Positions 29,710-39,665 of a stretch of 64,000 nucleotides of DNA are shown here, piece after piece (position 1 is the stretch's first letter; the number at the start of each line of letters is the position of its first letter). Below the pieces are notes generated by a model. The model worked only from the letters and a program-made list of their open reading frames with translations, had not been told where the DNA came from and did no database searches. Source of the DNA: Corynebacterium sp. 74A (lineage in GTDB: Bacteria > Actinomycetota > Actinomycetes > Mycobacteriales > Mycobacteriaceae); the NCBI RefSeq assembly GCF_008930665.1, contig NZ_PQMG01000003.1, positions 186,001 through 250,000 on the forward strand, given 5' to 3'. The position numbers were made by a program, and so were the translations under genes.

Positions 29710-30141
29710 CTAGGCTGCGGTGGAAGTGGGATGCAGCTGCTCATCTACATCGTCTAGGAAGGACTCTACCAGCCGTATCAAGGTGCCCACGCGGGCTGGA
29801 GAAATGCGCCGATCAAGACCATTAAGTGCACGCTGCCTCACCCGGGAGAACGCCTCGAAGAGATCCGCATACTCGGCCCCGCGCTGATCTACTAGGCGCA
29901 GCTGATCCCAAGCGGAACGCGGCAGCCGCCGCCGCTTCGCCACCGGACTATCTGCTACCCGCGCTCCCGCGAGGCGCAGCGCCGCGCGGTATCCATATTC
30001 GAGAGCATCGAGCAGTTTATCGTCCAGCAGCGCCTGCTGCGCGGCCTCATAATTGTCCACGGCACTGCGGAAAAGCCGGACACTATTCGGAACGCGGGGG
30101 CGAAGGGAAGAGACGGTGGAGGATACGATCGGGGTGGCCAT
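29710..30141 (-). CDS. SAV_6107-family HEPN-domain protein
   Basis: 143-residue helical protein; I recognise the actinobacterial SAV_6107 HEPN family from the LFRSAVDNYEAAQQALLDD and LDALEYGYRAALRLAGARVA helices. The ATG at 30141 follows AAGGAGCAGCTC. HEPN proteins are often RNases or nucleotide-binding partners; the R-x4-6-H catalytic pattern is not obvious here, so activity is open. A LexA-type box lies 85 nt upstream, shared with the divergent acetyltransferase gene. Confidence 0.8.
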   Translation of the reverse strand: MATPIVSSTVSSLRPRVPNSVRLFRSAVDNYEAAQQALLDDKLLDALEYGYRAALRLAGARVADSPVAKRRRLPRSAWDQLRLVDQRGAEYADLFEAFSRVRQRALNGLDRRISPARVGTLIRLVESFLDDVDEQLHPTSTAA

Positions 30142-30225
30142 GAGCTGCTCCTTAATTATTGAGTGTTCTGGTGCGTTGTTTAGCTGTGACATTAGTGAGC
30201 ACCCAGGACACCCCACCCGCCGTGT

Positions 30226-30241
30226 TCGAACATGTGTTCTA
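30226..30241. promoter_or_regulatory. Candidate LexA (SOS) box
   Basis: TCGAACATGTGTTCTA matches the actinobacterial SOS box TCGAAC-N4-GTTCGA at 11 of 12 defined positions. It lies between the divergent HEPN and GNAT genes, 16 nt upstream of a TAGAAT -10 element (30257-30262) of the acetyltransferase gene, and 85 nt from the HEPN start. Confidence 0.72.
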
Positions 30242-30256
30242 CTGGCAATGTTCGGC

Positions 30257-30262
30257 TAGAAT
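30257..30262 (+). promoter_or_regulatory. Probable -10 element of the GNAT gene
   Basis: TAGAAT, 41 nt before the ATG at 30303. The LexA-type box covers the matching -35 region, so binding should block transcription. Confidence 0.45.
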
Positions 30263-30302
30263 GAGCCACACATCGCAGAGAAGAATGGTGAAATAAAAAG
30301 TT

Positions 30303-30857
30303 ATGGCCGTGGAGGAAATACGCGAACTCAGCACCGTCGAGTTTTGCATGCTGACCCCGCACTTAGTGGACATCTACATCCGCGCGATGGGCTATGACCC
30401 CACCTTGGCCGATTCCCGCGTTTCTGCGTGGCGACATAACTCCCGCAACCGCGACTTTCACGCCTTCATCGCCGTCCATGATCGTTCCATCGTCGGCGTG
30501 GTGTACGGCTTTCGCAGCAATAGCACCCAGTGGTGGTTCAATCAGGTCTATCACGGGGTGCGCCAGACCTACGGCGCCCATAGTCCGCAGCTAGACACCC
30601 TCAACGATTATGTGGAACTCTCCGAGATTCACGTCGATCCCGCCTATCAAGGCCGAGGCATTGGACGCCGCCTCATTAGGTCGTTTATCGACGCCGCCCC
30701 CACCCACATTCTTCTCTCCACTCCAGAAACCGCAGGGGAAAACAACCGCGCCTTCGGCCTCTACCGCTCTCTAGGCTTCCAGGATCTTCTGCGCAATTTT
30801 CGCTTCTTGGGTGATTCCCGCCCCTTCGCGGTGCTCTACCTTCCCACCGCTTCCTAG
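30303..30857 (+). CDS. GNAT-family N-acetyltransferase
   Basis: 184 residues. The acetyl-CoA binding motif A is clear: VELSEIHVDPAYQGRGIGRRL (in short YQGRGIGRRL, about residues 116-125), followed by NNRAFGLYRSLGF (motif B). Substrate unknown. Its 3' end overlaps the convergent metF gene by 4 nt. A LexA-type box upstream suggests induction by DNA damage. Confidence 0.88.
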   Translation: MAVEEIRELSTVEFCMLTPHLVDIYIRAMGYDPTLADSRVSAWRHNSRNRDFHAFIAVHDRSIVGVVYGFRSNSTQWWFNQVYHGVRQTYGAHSPQLDTLNDYVELSEIHVDPAYQGRGIGRRLIRSFIDAAPTHILLSTPETAGENNRAFGLYRSLGFQDLLRNFRFLGDSRPFAVLYLPTAS

Positions 30858-31789
30858 GCGCTCGGCTGCCACTTCGGGGCCATACCGAGATTGTGCAGCA
30901 CCTCTTGGGTGGCACGGGCGAAGTTCATCGTCATAAAGTGCAGATCCTCCACCCCTTCCGCGATCAAACGCTCGGCCATCTCGGAGGCCACATCGATCCC
31001 CACAGCACGGACCTGCTCATCCGTCTCTGCGGCGAGCAAACGCCGTTCGAGCGCCGCCGGCAAGGAGGAGCCGGACAACTCCACTTGGCGGCGGGCCGAG
31101 CGCAGGCTCGTGATCGGCATCAGCCCAGGGATCACCGGCTTCGAGCCGTGCACGGGATCGGCGGCAGCGAGGCGATCCCGGAGCCGCAGGAAGTGCTCCA
31201 CATCAAAAAACATTTGGGTGATGGAAAACTCCGCCCCAGCGCGCAATTTCTCTAGGGTCCAGTGCGTGTCCGCGTCGAGGTTCTCTGCGCGATAGTGGCC
31301 TTCGGGGAAACTGGCGACGCCGATAGTGAAGTCGCGACACTCCTCCACCGATTTGGTTAAGCGGATGAGATCGATTGCATAGTTCAGCCCGCCTTCGGTG
31401 GGCACCCACTCCCCCAGCGGGTTGCCGGGCGGATCACCGCGCAGGGCCAAGAGATTGGTGAGCCCCAGGTGGGCGTATTCCCGCAGGATTGACGTAAGTT
31501 CCTCCGCGGTGTGTTCCACCAAGGTCAGATGCACCAAGGTGGTCAGCGGATGCTGCGAGAGCCGTCGCGCGATGCGGCCAGTGCGCTCGCGGGTAGACCC
31601 GCCCGCACCATAGGTCACCGAGGCGAAGGCCGCCCCCAGGTCGTGGAAGGTGCTCGCCGCATCCCACATGCGCTGCTCGGCTGCGTCATCGCGGGGTGGC
31701 ATGAATTCCACCGAGAAGGCCACGCGGGCATCGCGAGGGGCAGTGATGGCGTCGATAACCGAACGGTGCTGCGGCTGTGTTGTGGGCAT
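30854..31789 (-). CDS. metF: Methylenetetrahydrofolate reductase
   Basis: Flavoenzyme making 5-methyl-THF for methionine synthesis. 311 residues; FSVEFMPPRDDAAEQRMW, SVTYGAGGSTRERT, LRGDPPG and PVIPGLMPITSLRS are MetF signatures. An interrupted 11-bp inverted repeat lies directly upstream (31813-31857). Convergent with the GNAT gene and divergent from idsA. Confidence 0.95.
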   Translation of the reverse strand: MPTTQPQHRSVIDAITAPRDARVAFSVEFMPPRDDAAEQRMWDAASTFHDLGAAFASVTYGAGGSTRERTGRIARRLSQHPLTTLVHLTLVEHTAEELTSILREYAHLGLTNLLALRGDPPGNPLGEWVPTEGGLNYAIDLIRLTKSVEECRDFTIGVASFPEGHYRAENLDADTHWTLEKLRAGAEFSITQMFFDVEHFLRLRDRLAAADPVHGSKPVIPGLMPITSLRSARRQVELSGSSLPAALERRLLAAETDEQVRAVGIDVASEMAERLIAEGVEDLHFMTMNFARATQEVLHNLGMAPKWQPSA

Positions 31790-31812
31790 GGTGCTGCATT
31801 AAAGCACATACA

Positions 31813-31857
31813 AACCGCTTTGTGCGCGAATTGCCCCCAAAAGTGAACAGAGCGGTT
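31813..31857. promoter_or_regulatory. Interrupted inverted repeat upstream of metF
   Basis: AACCGCTTTGT (31813-31823) and ACAGAGCGGTT (31847-31857) pair at 10 of 11 positions with 23 nt between. It lies 24-68 nt before the metF start; it could be a two-site operator or a leader hairpin. I saw no TAGAC-N6-GTCTA (McbR) site. Confidence 0.4.
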
Positions 31858-32002
31858 CATTCCCGCAGAAAATTATGTGCCCCGCACGCACCCCATGTCT
31901 GCAGCACACGCTAGAGTCAACAGTGATACAACCTAGACCCTCCTCGCCGCCGGTTGGGGCCTCGCTGACCCCATACCCCACTATCGATCTGGAGAGACTG
32001 TG

Positions 32003-33094
32003 ATGTCGACTCACTCAGAGCTGTTCACCGACCCCATTCAGGCCATTCCTCTGGTCGTCCGTGAGCATTTGCTGAGCTACTGCACACAGCGCAAGCACCA
32101 CTCCCTCGCAATGGACGAAAACGTGCATCTCGGCACCGCGGTACTGGAAGATTTCGTGCTCAGCGGCGGCAAGCGTATGCGTCCCCTCTTTGGCTGGACC
32201 GGCTACATGGGCGCCCGGAGCCCCGAATGCCCCGAGGATATTGAGGCTGTCACCACCGCCCTATCCGCCCTGGAGTTCATCCAAGCCTGCGCTCTTATTC
32301 ACGATGACATCATCGATTCCTCCGATACTCGGCGCGGCTTCCCCACCGTGCACCGACGGGTGGAGGCTTATCACCGGGAGCAAGGCTTTTCCGGCGATGC
32401 CGCCCACTTTGGCGAATCACTGGCGATTTTGCTCGGCGATATGGCCTTGGTGTACGCCGATGACATGGTGATGGATTCCGGCCTGTCAGATGCCGCTCTG
32501 CGGCGCATGCGTGAGCCGTGGCGGGCGATGCGCCATGAAGTGATCGGTGGACAGATCCTCGATATCACCATCGAGTCCAAAGGCGTCGAGGGCGTGGAAG
32601 CACCCATGCGCGTCAATCGCTATAAAACGGCCGCCTACACCATCGAGCGTCCGCTGCACCTAGGGGCCGCTATTGCCGGCGCAAACGAGGAAACTATTGC
32701 CGCCTATCGCTCCTATGGGCGCGATGTGGGAATAGCTTTCCAGCTGCGAGATGATGTCCTCGGGGTCTTCGGCGACCCAGCCGTCACCGGCAAACCGGCC
32801 GGCGATGACCTTCGCGAGGGAAAGCGCACTGTATTGGTGGCGCGCACGCTCGCGATTCTCGATGTTCAGGCCCCGCAGCGGGCTGCCCGGCTGCGTGAAG
32901 GCCTCGGCCAGGTGGAGAGTTCCGCCGATATTCAGGAGCTAGCGGAGATTATCGCGGACTCCGGAGCTGTGGATGAGGTGGAAAGCCACATCACCGAGTT
33001 GAAGAACCAGGCGCTCGCCACCATCACAGCGGTACCCGCGGTGGAGGGTATTCTCGGCGATCTTGCGGAGCGCGCGACCGCGCGGAGGATGTAG
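32003..33094 (+). CDS. idsA: Polyprenyl diphosphate synthase (IdsA, probable GGPP synthase)
   Basis: Condenses isopentenyl diphosphate with allylic diphosphates. 363 residues; first Asp-rich motif HDDIIDSSDTRR (about residue 100), GGKRMRP substrate loop, second Asp-rich motif RDDVLGVFGD (about 250). The ATG at 32003 has GGAGAG 6 nt upstream. In C. glutamicum the syntenic gene makes geranylgeranyl diphosphate; chain length cannot be read with certainty here. Its stop overlaps the mptA start, so the two form an operon and may share the polyprenol-linked mannose pathway. Confidence 0.92.
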   Translation: MSTHSELFTDPIQAIPLVVREHLLSYCTQRKHHSLAMDENVHLGTAVLEDFVLSGGKRMRPLFGWTGYMGARSPECPEDIEAVTTALSALEFIQACALIHDDIIDSSDTRRGFPTVHRRVEAYHREQGFSGDAAHFGESLAILLGDMALVYADDMVMDSGLSDAALRRMREPWRAMRHEVIGGQILDITIESKGVEGVEAPMRVNRYKTAAYTIERPLHLGAAIAGANEETIAAYRSYGRDVGIAFQLRDDVLGVFGDPAVTGKPAGDDLREGKRTVLVARTLAILDVQAPQRAARLREGLGQVESSADIQELAEIIADSGAVDEVESHITELKNQALATITAVPAVEGILGDLAERATARRM

Positions 33095-34584
33095 TGGCGA
33101 TGGACTGGGCTCGTGCGCGCTGGGTCGGCCTCGCCGCAGCAGTACTGATTATCGCGGGATCCTATGGCGGTGGCGCCATCCGCAACCGCGGCGGAGTGTT
33201 AGAGGCACTCGGGCTGGACTTTATGGGCTACGGCCATGGCGCTGGGGTGTCCAATACCATCGTCTGGCTCGGCATTATGGGCGCTGTGGCCGCGTGGGTG
33301 CTCTTAGGCCGGCAGGTGATGTGGAATCCGCGGCTCTCCGAGAAGGACAAAGTCGCTGAGATCCGCTTCTGCCTTATCACCTGGGTCGCGCCACTTCTTT
33401 TCGCCGCCCCGATTCTCTCGCGCGACGTGTATAGCTATCTCATGCAGGGAGCGATGCTGCGCGATGGCTTCGACCCCTACACCCAGGGTGCCGCGGTCAA
33501 TCCGGGCCCCTTCCTGCTGGAAGTCAGCCACGACTGGCGCAACACCACCACCCCCTATGGGCCGCTGCACCTGTGGATCGGCGAGGGCGTTACGAGCCTA
33601 GTCGGCGAGAACGTCACCCTTGGCGTGCTGCTGTACAAGGTGGTCTCTATCGCCGGCTTCATCGCTATCGCGTGGTCAACGCCGAAGATTGCGCGCTGCC
33701 TCGGGGGCTCGCCCGCGCTGGCTCTGTGGCTGGGCGTGGCCAACCCCGTGATGGTGCTCCATCTGGTGGGCGGCATGCATAACGAATCGCTCATGGTGGG
33801 CTTGGTCAGCCTTGGCCTGCTCTGCGCGCTGCGCCAGCGCTTCCTCTGCGCCGTGCTACTGGTGTCTGTCGCGGTCTCGCTCAAGGCCACGGCGGCGCTG
33901 GCACTGCCGTTTATCGTCTGGATGGGAGCCCGCCATCTCGCGGCCGTCCTCGAACGCCGGACGGGGCTCACTCCTACTCCCCGCGCGCTCATCGCCTTCT
34001 TCGTTACCGGCGCCTGGATGGTGGTGGAGTTCGCCGTGGTGATGATCGCGGTCACCGCCGCCTCGGGCTCGAACTGGGGGTGGGTATCGCAGCTTTCGGG
34101 GAACTCGAAGGTGATCAACCCGCTGGCGTTGCCCTCCCTCATCGCCGACATTGTCACCCCGGTGATCCTGTTCATCACCGATGACTTCACCTATAACACC
34201 GCGCTGGCCATCACCCGCCCCATCTGCGGGGTCATCATGCTTCTTGGCATCGCAGCAGCGTGGTGGATCTATCGCCAGAACAATCGGCGCAATATCATCG
34301 GCATCGCCGTGGCCTATGGCTGCGCAGTGGTATTCAACGCCGTCACCCTCCCGTGGTATTACACCAGCCTGCTCAATGTGATTGGGACCTTCCATCCCTC
34401 GATGAGAGTCATCAAGGCCACCACCCTGCTGTCTATCATCATTGCGCTCGCCTTCACCGGCAGCGGCAATCACCAGCTCTACAACCCAGTCTGGATGGTG
34501 CCCACCACCATCGTGGCTTACTTCGCCACCGGCTATATCTTCACCGACGCAGAACGACAACAGCCCCAGCACCGCACAGCCTGA
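33094..34584 (+). CDS. mptA: Polyprenol-phosphomannose alpha-1,6-mannosyltransferase MptA
   Basis: GT-C family membrane enzyme extending the alpha-1,6-mannan core of lipomannan and lipoarabinomannan. 496 residues with about a dozen hydrophobic helices. The first large loop carries SRDVYSYLMQGAMLRDGFDPY and PYGPLHLWI, typical of MptA/MptB. GTG start at 33094 overlaps the idsA TAG (TAGTG). Assignment to MptA rather than MptB rests on synteny with idsA, Rv2175c and pknL homologues. Confidence 0.9.
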   Translation: MAMDWARARWVGLAAAVLIIAGSYGGGAIRNRGGVLEALGLDFMGYGHGAGVSNTIVWLGIMGAVAAWVLLGRQVMWNPRLSEKDKVAEIRFCLITWVAPLLFAAPILSRDVYSYLMQGAMLRDGFDPYTQGAAVNPGPFLLEVSHDWRNTTTPYGPLHLWIGEGVTSLVGENVTLGVLLYKVVSIAGFIAIAWSTPKIARCLGGSPALALWLGVANPVMVLHLVGGMHNESLMVGLVSLGLLCALRQRFLCAVLLVSVAVSLKATAALALPFIVWMGARHLAAVLERRTGLTPTPRALIAFFVTGAWMVVEFAVVMIAVTAASGSNWGWVSQLSGNSKVINPLALPSLIADIVTPVILFITDDFTYNTALAITRPICGVIMLLGIAAAWWIYRQNNRRNIIGIAVAYGCAVVFNAVTLPWYYTSLLNVIGTFHPSMRVIKATTLLSIIIALAFTGSGNHQLYNPVWMVPTTIVAYFATGYIFTDAERQQPQHRTA

Positions 34585-34609
34585 GCCGAACGCAGGGCTG
34601 CGTTGCGGC
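34585..34609. terminator. Terminator after mptA
   Basis: GCCG-a-ACGCA-ggc-TGCGT-t-GCGGC followed by AAAA: hairpin in the 71-bp gap between convergent mptA and the Rv2175c homologue. Confidence 0.6.
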
Positions 34610-34633
34610 AAAAGGATGCTGTGCCGGCGACGG

Positions 34634-34647
34634 GGCGTCAATAAGCG
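34634..34647 (+). repeat. Copy of the dispersed GGCGTCGATAAGCG motif
   Basis: GGCGTCAATAAGCG, one difference from the common form, between convergent genes. Confidence 0.6.
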
Positions 34648-34655
34648 TGCTGGGT

Positions 34656-35024
34656 TTAGAGAGCCATAGCCTGGGCGCGGCGCATGACCTCGCGGGCGAG
34701 ATGCCCGTGTAGAGCGTCGACGGGGCGACCGGGCAGCGAATCATCGGCGCTGAAGAGATACTCCAGGATCTCAGCGTCCGTGTAGTGGCCATCGGACAAT
34801 AGCGCGATCACTCCGGGCACAAAGCGGTTGAGCGACCCGTCCTCGTTGAGGAAGCGCTCCGGAACATATTTCACGCCATCCCGCTGCACCACAAGCAGCT
34901 GATGATCGCGGACCAGGTGATGCACCTTCGTCACCACCACACCCATGCGCTCAGCCACATCAGGGATGGCTAGCACGGGCTCGTCAGGGCTTAAAACATC
35001 CTTGGACACTGGAATCGAACTCAC
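34656..35024 (-). CDS. Rv2175c-type DNA-binding protein
   Basis: 122 residues from GTG 35024 (AGG upstream); a TTG at 35054 gives ten extra residues but lacks a ribosome site. Winged-helix/MerR-like start LAIPDVAERMGVVVTKVHHLVRDHQLL, then the C-terminal actinobacterial domain ILEYLFSADDSLPGRPVDAL. The M. tuberculosis homologue is a DNA-binding protein phosphorylated by PknL; here too it is divergent from pknL. The gap holds a regular GTTA/TAAC array that may be its operator. Confidence 0.88.
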   Translation of the reverse strand: MSSIPVSKDVLSPDEPVLAIPDVAERMGVVVTKVHHLVRDHQLLVVQRDGVKYVPERFLNEDGSLNRFVPGVIALLSDGHYTDAEILEYLFSADDSLPGRPVDALHGHLAREVMRRAQAMAL

Positions 35025-35057
35025 GGCACCTAATGTATTACAGAGTGACGACAAACG

Positions 35058-35076
35058 GTTAGCTTAACTTCGTTAA
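35058..35076. promoter_or_regulatory. GTTA/TAAC half-site array between Rv2175c homologue and pknL
   Basis: GTTAGCTTAACTTCGTTAA: half-sites GTTA (35058), TAAC (35065) and GTTA (35072) at a strict 7-bp step, forming two overlapping palindromes. It sits 20 nt before the pknL ATG and 34 nt from the GTG of the divergent gene, upstream of a CATACT-like -10 for pknL. Confidence 0.5.
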
Positions 35077-35095
35077 TGCAGGCATACTATTCACC

Positions 35096-37396
35096 ATGAC
35101 TCAACTGGCGGTCGGCACACTTCTCGATCAGCGCTACCGAGTGGAAACTCTTATCGCTCGGGGCGGAATGTCCTCTGTGTACCGGTGCCTAGACCTACGC
35201 CTCGGGCGCCCCGTGGCGGCAAAGGTGCTCGATGATCGGCTCATGGATGACCCCGTCTCGCGGGAGCGTTTTCGCCGCGAGGCCCGCTCCATGGCGCAGC
35301 TCTCGCACCCGAGCCTCGTGAATGTCTATGACACGAACTCCTCCGGCGATCACGTATTCCTCATCATGGAACTGATCACCGGCGGCACCCTGCGCGAGCT
35401 GCTCTCCGAGCGCGGCCCCATGCCGCCGCACGCGGCCACCGCTGTGATGCGTAGTGTCCTCACCGCGCTGGCGGTGGCGCACCGCGAAGGCATGGTGCAC
35501 CGCGACGTCAAGCCCGATAACGTGCTGATCAACGGCAACCATCAGGTCAAGCTCGCCGATTTCGGGCTGGTGCGCGCCACATCGCATGCCCACCACACCT
35601 CCGACCAGATCATCGGCACCGTCTCCTATCTCTCCCCCGAGCAGGTCGACGGCTCCTCGGTCGGCCCCGCCTCGGATGTGTACTCCGCCGGCATCGTGCT
35701 CTTCGAACTTCTCAGCGGCGATACCCCCTTCACTGGGGACAACCCCATGGCCCACGCCTACGCACGCCTGCACGCGGATGTGCCGCCGCCCTCCACGCGC
35801 ATCGACGGCGTCCCCCCAGAATTCGACGAGCTCGTGGCCCGCGCCTGTGCGCGCAACCCCGCCGATCGCTTCGCCGACGCCCAAGAGTTCCTCGACGCCG
35901 TCAACGACGCCGCACGCACCCTGAACCTTCCCGATTTCTCCGTGCCCGTGCCCCGCCACGGTGCCGCACACCGGGCCACCACCGTGGTGAGCCCCGCGAT
36001 GCATCCCGGGCCCAACGGCCACGTGGAAGGCCCCGGCCAGCCACATCACCCGCGCGAGGGACAATTCCCCGATACCCCGGAGGAGGCCGGCCCGCACGCC
36101 ACCACGCAGGAAACCCGCACCTTTGGCGCCGTTCCTCCGGCCGGGCCAGTCGGTCCGGCGGTTCCGGCAGGTCCGGCGGTTCCGGCAGGACCCATGGGCG
36201 CCCCCGACGCCCCCACCCCGCATGGCGCGGCACAGCCCACCGCCTACGATGCCCCTGATAATCCCCCGGCCCCCGCTGCGTCGGCAGCGCCCTCGCGCCC
36301 GTCTCGGCCCGCCGGTAATCGCCGCGGCATCGGTTTTTGGGTATGGCTGGTGGTGATTGCCCTCACCACCGCAGCGGTGGCCGTGGGCGGTTGGTGGTTC
36401 GGCTCCGGACGCTACGGCGATATCCCCTCGGTCCTCGGCATGGACCAAGAACAGGCCGTAGCGACCGTGCAGGAGGCTGGTTTTTCGGTAAGTACCGACG
36501 AGATCTATGACGACGAGGCCGCGGCTGGGGAGGCGGTGAATACCCAGCCCCCTTTTGGCGAGCGAGTACCACGCGGTCATGATGTCGTGGTACTCCTCTC
36601 CCGTGGCAAGCCGACCGTCCCCGCCATCCCCCAAGACCACGATCCGCTGAAATACGAGGCGGCGGTCACCGACCGCACCTTGGAGTGGGAGCTGGGCGAG
36701 GCCGCCTATGATGACACCGTTCCCGCCGGCAAAGTCCTCGACGTTTCTCCCTCCCCCGGCACCGAGGTGAAGGTGGGATCGGCGGTATCGGTGATTCTGT
36801 CCAAAGGCCCCGCCCCCGTCGAGGTGCCGGACATTCGCGGCCGCAGCGAAGACTCTGCCCGCGCTATGCTCAAGCGGGCCGGCTTGAAGGTCTCCGACGT
36901 GCGCAAGGAATACGACGAGGGCGTGGACCCAGACGAGGCGGTATCGACCATCCCCTCCTCCGGTACCTCGCTGAACCGCGGCGACTCGGTGATCCTGGTG
37001 ATGTCGAATGCCATCAAGGTACCGAAGATCACTGGGCTGAGCCTCGACGAGGCGAAAGACGTCCTCTCCGACGCCGGTATCAGCGTCCGGGATGCCTCCT
37101 ATGTATCGCAGACCGGCCGCGTGGTCGATGAAGTGGTGGCGGTGAGCCCCTCCCCCGGCTCCGCCCTGGATCCGTCCAACCCCACCGTCTCCGTGGAGGT
37201 GGCGTCGAAGGTGAAGATCCCGAGTGTTTTGGGCAAGCGGGTATCCGATGCGGTGAAACAACTCACCAAGGACGGCTTCGCGGTGGATACCTCGGGGCTA
37301 GACGACGATGATCGCGTGATCGCCCAAAGTCCCCTCCCTGGACTGAGCAGAGACTCCTCCCGCGGGGACGTGACCATCGAACTCACGGCCCTTTAG
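35096..37396 (+). CDS. pknL: Serine/threonine protein kinase PknL with PASTA repeats
   Basis: Transmembrane Hanks-type kinase. 766 residues: kinase domain 1-275 (AAKVLDD lysine, HRDVKPDN catalytic loop, LADFGLV, SPEQ), a Pro/Ala-rich juxtamembrane linker with a VPAGPA tandem repeat (about 345-370), one membrane helix at about 414-433, then five PASTA repeats (about 437-505, 506-575, 576-644, 645-710 and a shorter 711-766). PASTA repeats bind muropeptides or lipid II in related kinases. Likely substrate: the adjacent Rv2175c homologue. Confidence 0.96.
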   Translation: MTQLAVGTLLDQRYRVETLIARGGMSSVYRCLDLRLGRPVAAKVLDDRLMDDPVSRERFRREARSMAQLSHPSLVNVYDTNSSGDHVFLIMELITGGTLRELLSERGPMPPHAATAVMRSVLTALAVAHREGMVHRDVKPDNVLINGNHQVKLADFGLVRATSHAHHTSDQIIGTVSYLSPEQVDGSSVGPASDVYSAGIVLFELLSGDTPFTGDNPMAHAYARLHADVPPPSTRIDGVPPEFDELVARACARNPADRFADAQEFLDAVNDAARTLNLPDFSVPVPRHGAAHRATTVVSPAMHPGPNGHVEGPGQPHHPREGQFPDTPEEAGPHATTQETRTFGAVPPAGPVGPAVPAGPAVPAGPMGAPDAPTPHGAAQPTAYDAPDNPPAPAASAAPSRPSRPAGNRRGIGFWVWLVVIALTTAAVAVGGWWFGSGRYGDIPSVLGMDQEQAVATVQEAGFSVSTDEIYDDEAAAGEAVNTQPPFGERVPRGHDVVVLLSRGKPTVPAIPQDHDPLKYEAAVTDRTLEWELGEAAYDDTVPAGKVLDVSPSPGTEVKVGSAVSVILSKGPAPVEVPDIRGRSEDSARAMLKRAGLKVSDVRKEYDEGVDPDEAVSTIPSSGTSLNRGDSVILVMSNAIKVPKITGLSLDEAKDVLSDAGISVRDASYVSQTGRVVDEVVAVSPSPGSALDPSNPTVSVEVASKVKIPSVLGKRVSDAVKQLTKDGFAVDTSGLDDDDRVIAQSPLPGLSRDSSRGDVTIELTAL

Positions 37397-37416
37397 CGCC
37401 CAGCCCGCACAACACA

Positions 37417-37452
37417 ACGGCCCGCACTCCCTGTATCAGGAAGGCGGGCCGT
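37417..37452. terminator. Bidirectional terminator between pknL and aroG
   Basis: ACGGCCCGC / GCGGGCCGT outer stem with inner pairing CTCC-tgtatca-GGAA-like; between convergent genes. Confidence 0.7.
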
Positions 37453-37473
37453 GGGCGTGTCGCGAGCAGGACG

Positions 37474-39458
<1,985 letters not shown>

Positions 39459-39665
39459 GGTGGTTGTCTGCTTGCTTTCTACGCCCCGGAAACTCGTGTG
39501 CCCCGGCGCGAGCGTGGCCGTTTGCGCGCTGCACGGTTAAGAGAAGCCGACAGAGCACAGAAAGGCGAACGTACTCGAAGTGTTATTTCAGTCTAAGCAC
39601 ACCAGCGCGCCACGTGCTCAGCGGGGGTATAGCCACCCTCGCCACAGCCGGCCACACGCCCGCGA

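Noticed and set aside
36140..36195. Tandem repeat as a possible mobile or phase-variable element
   Set aside because: It is a short in-frame VPAGPA repeat in the PknL linker; ordinary low-complexity coding sequence.
35195..37261. 688-codon open frame opposite pknL
   Set aside because: Antisense shadow; pknL has clear kinase and PASTA motifs.
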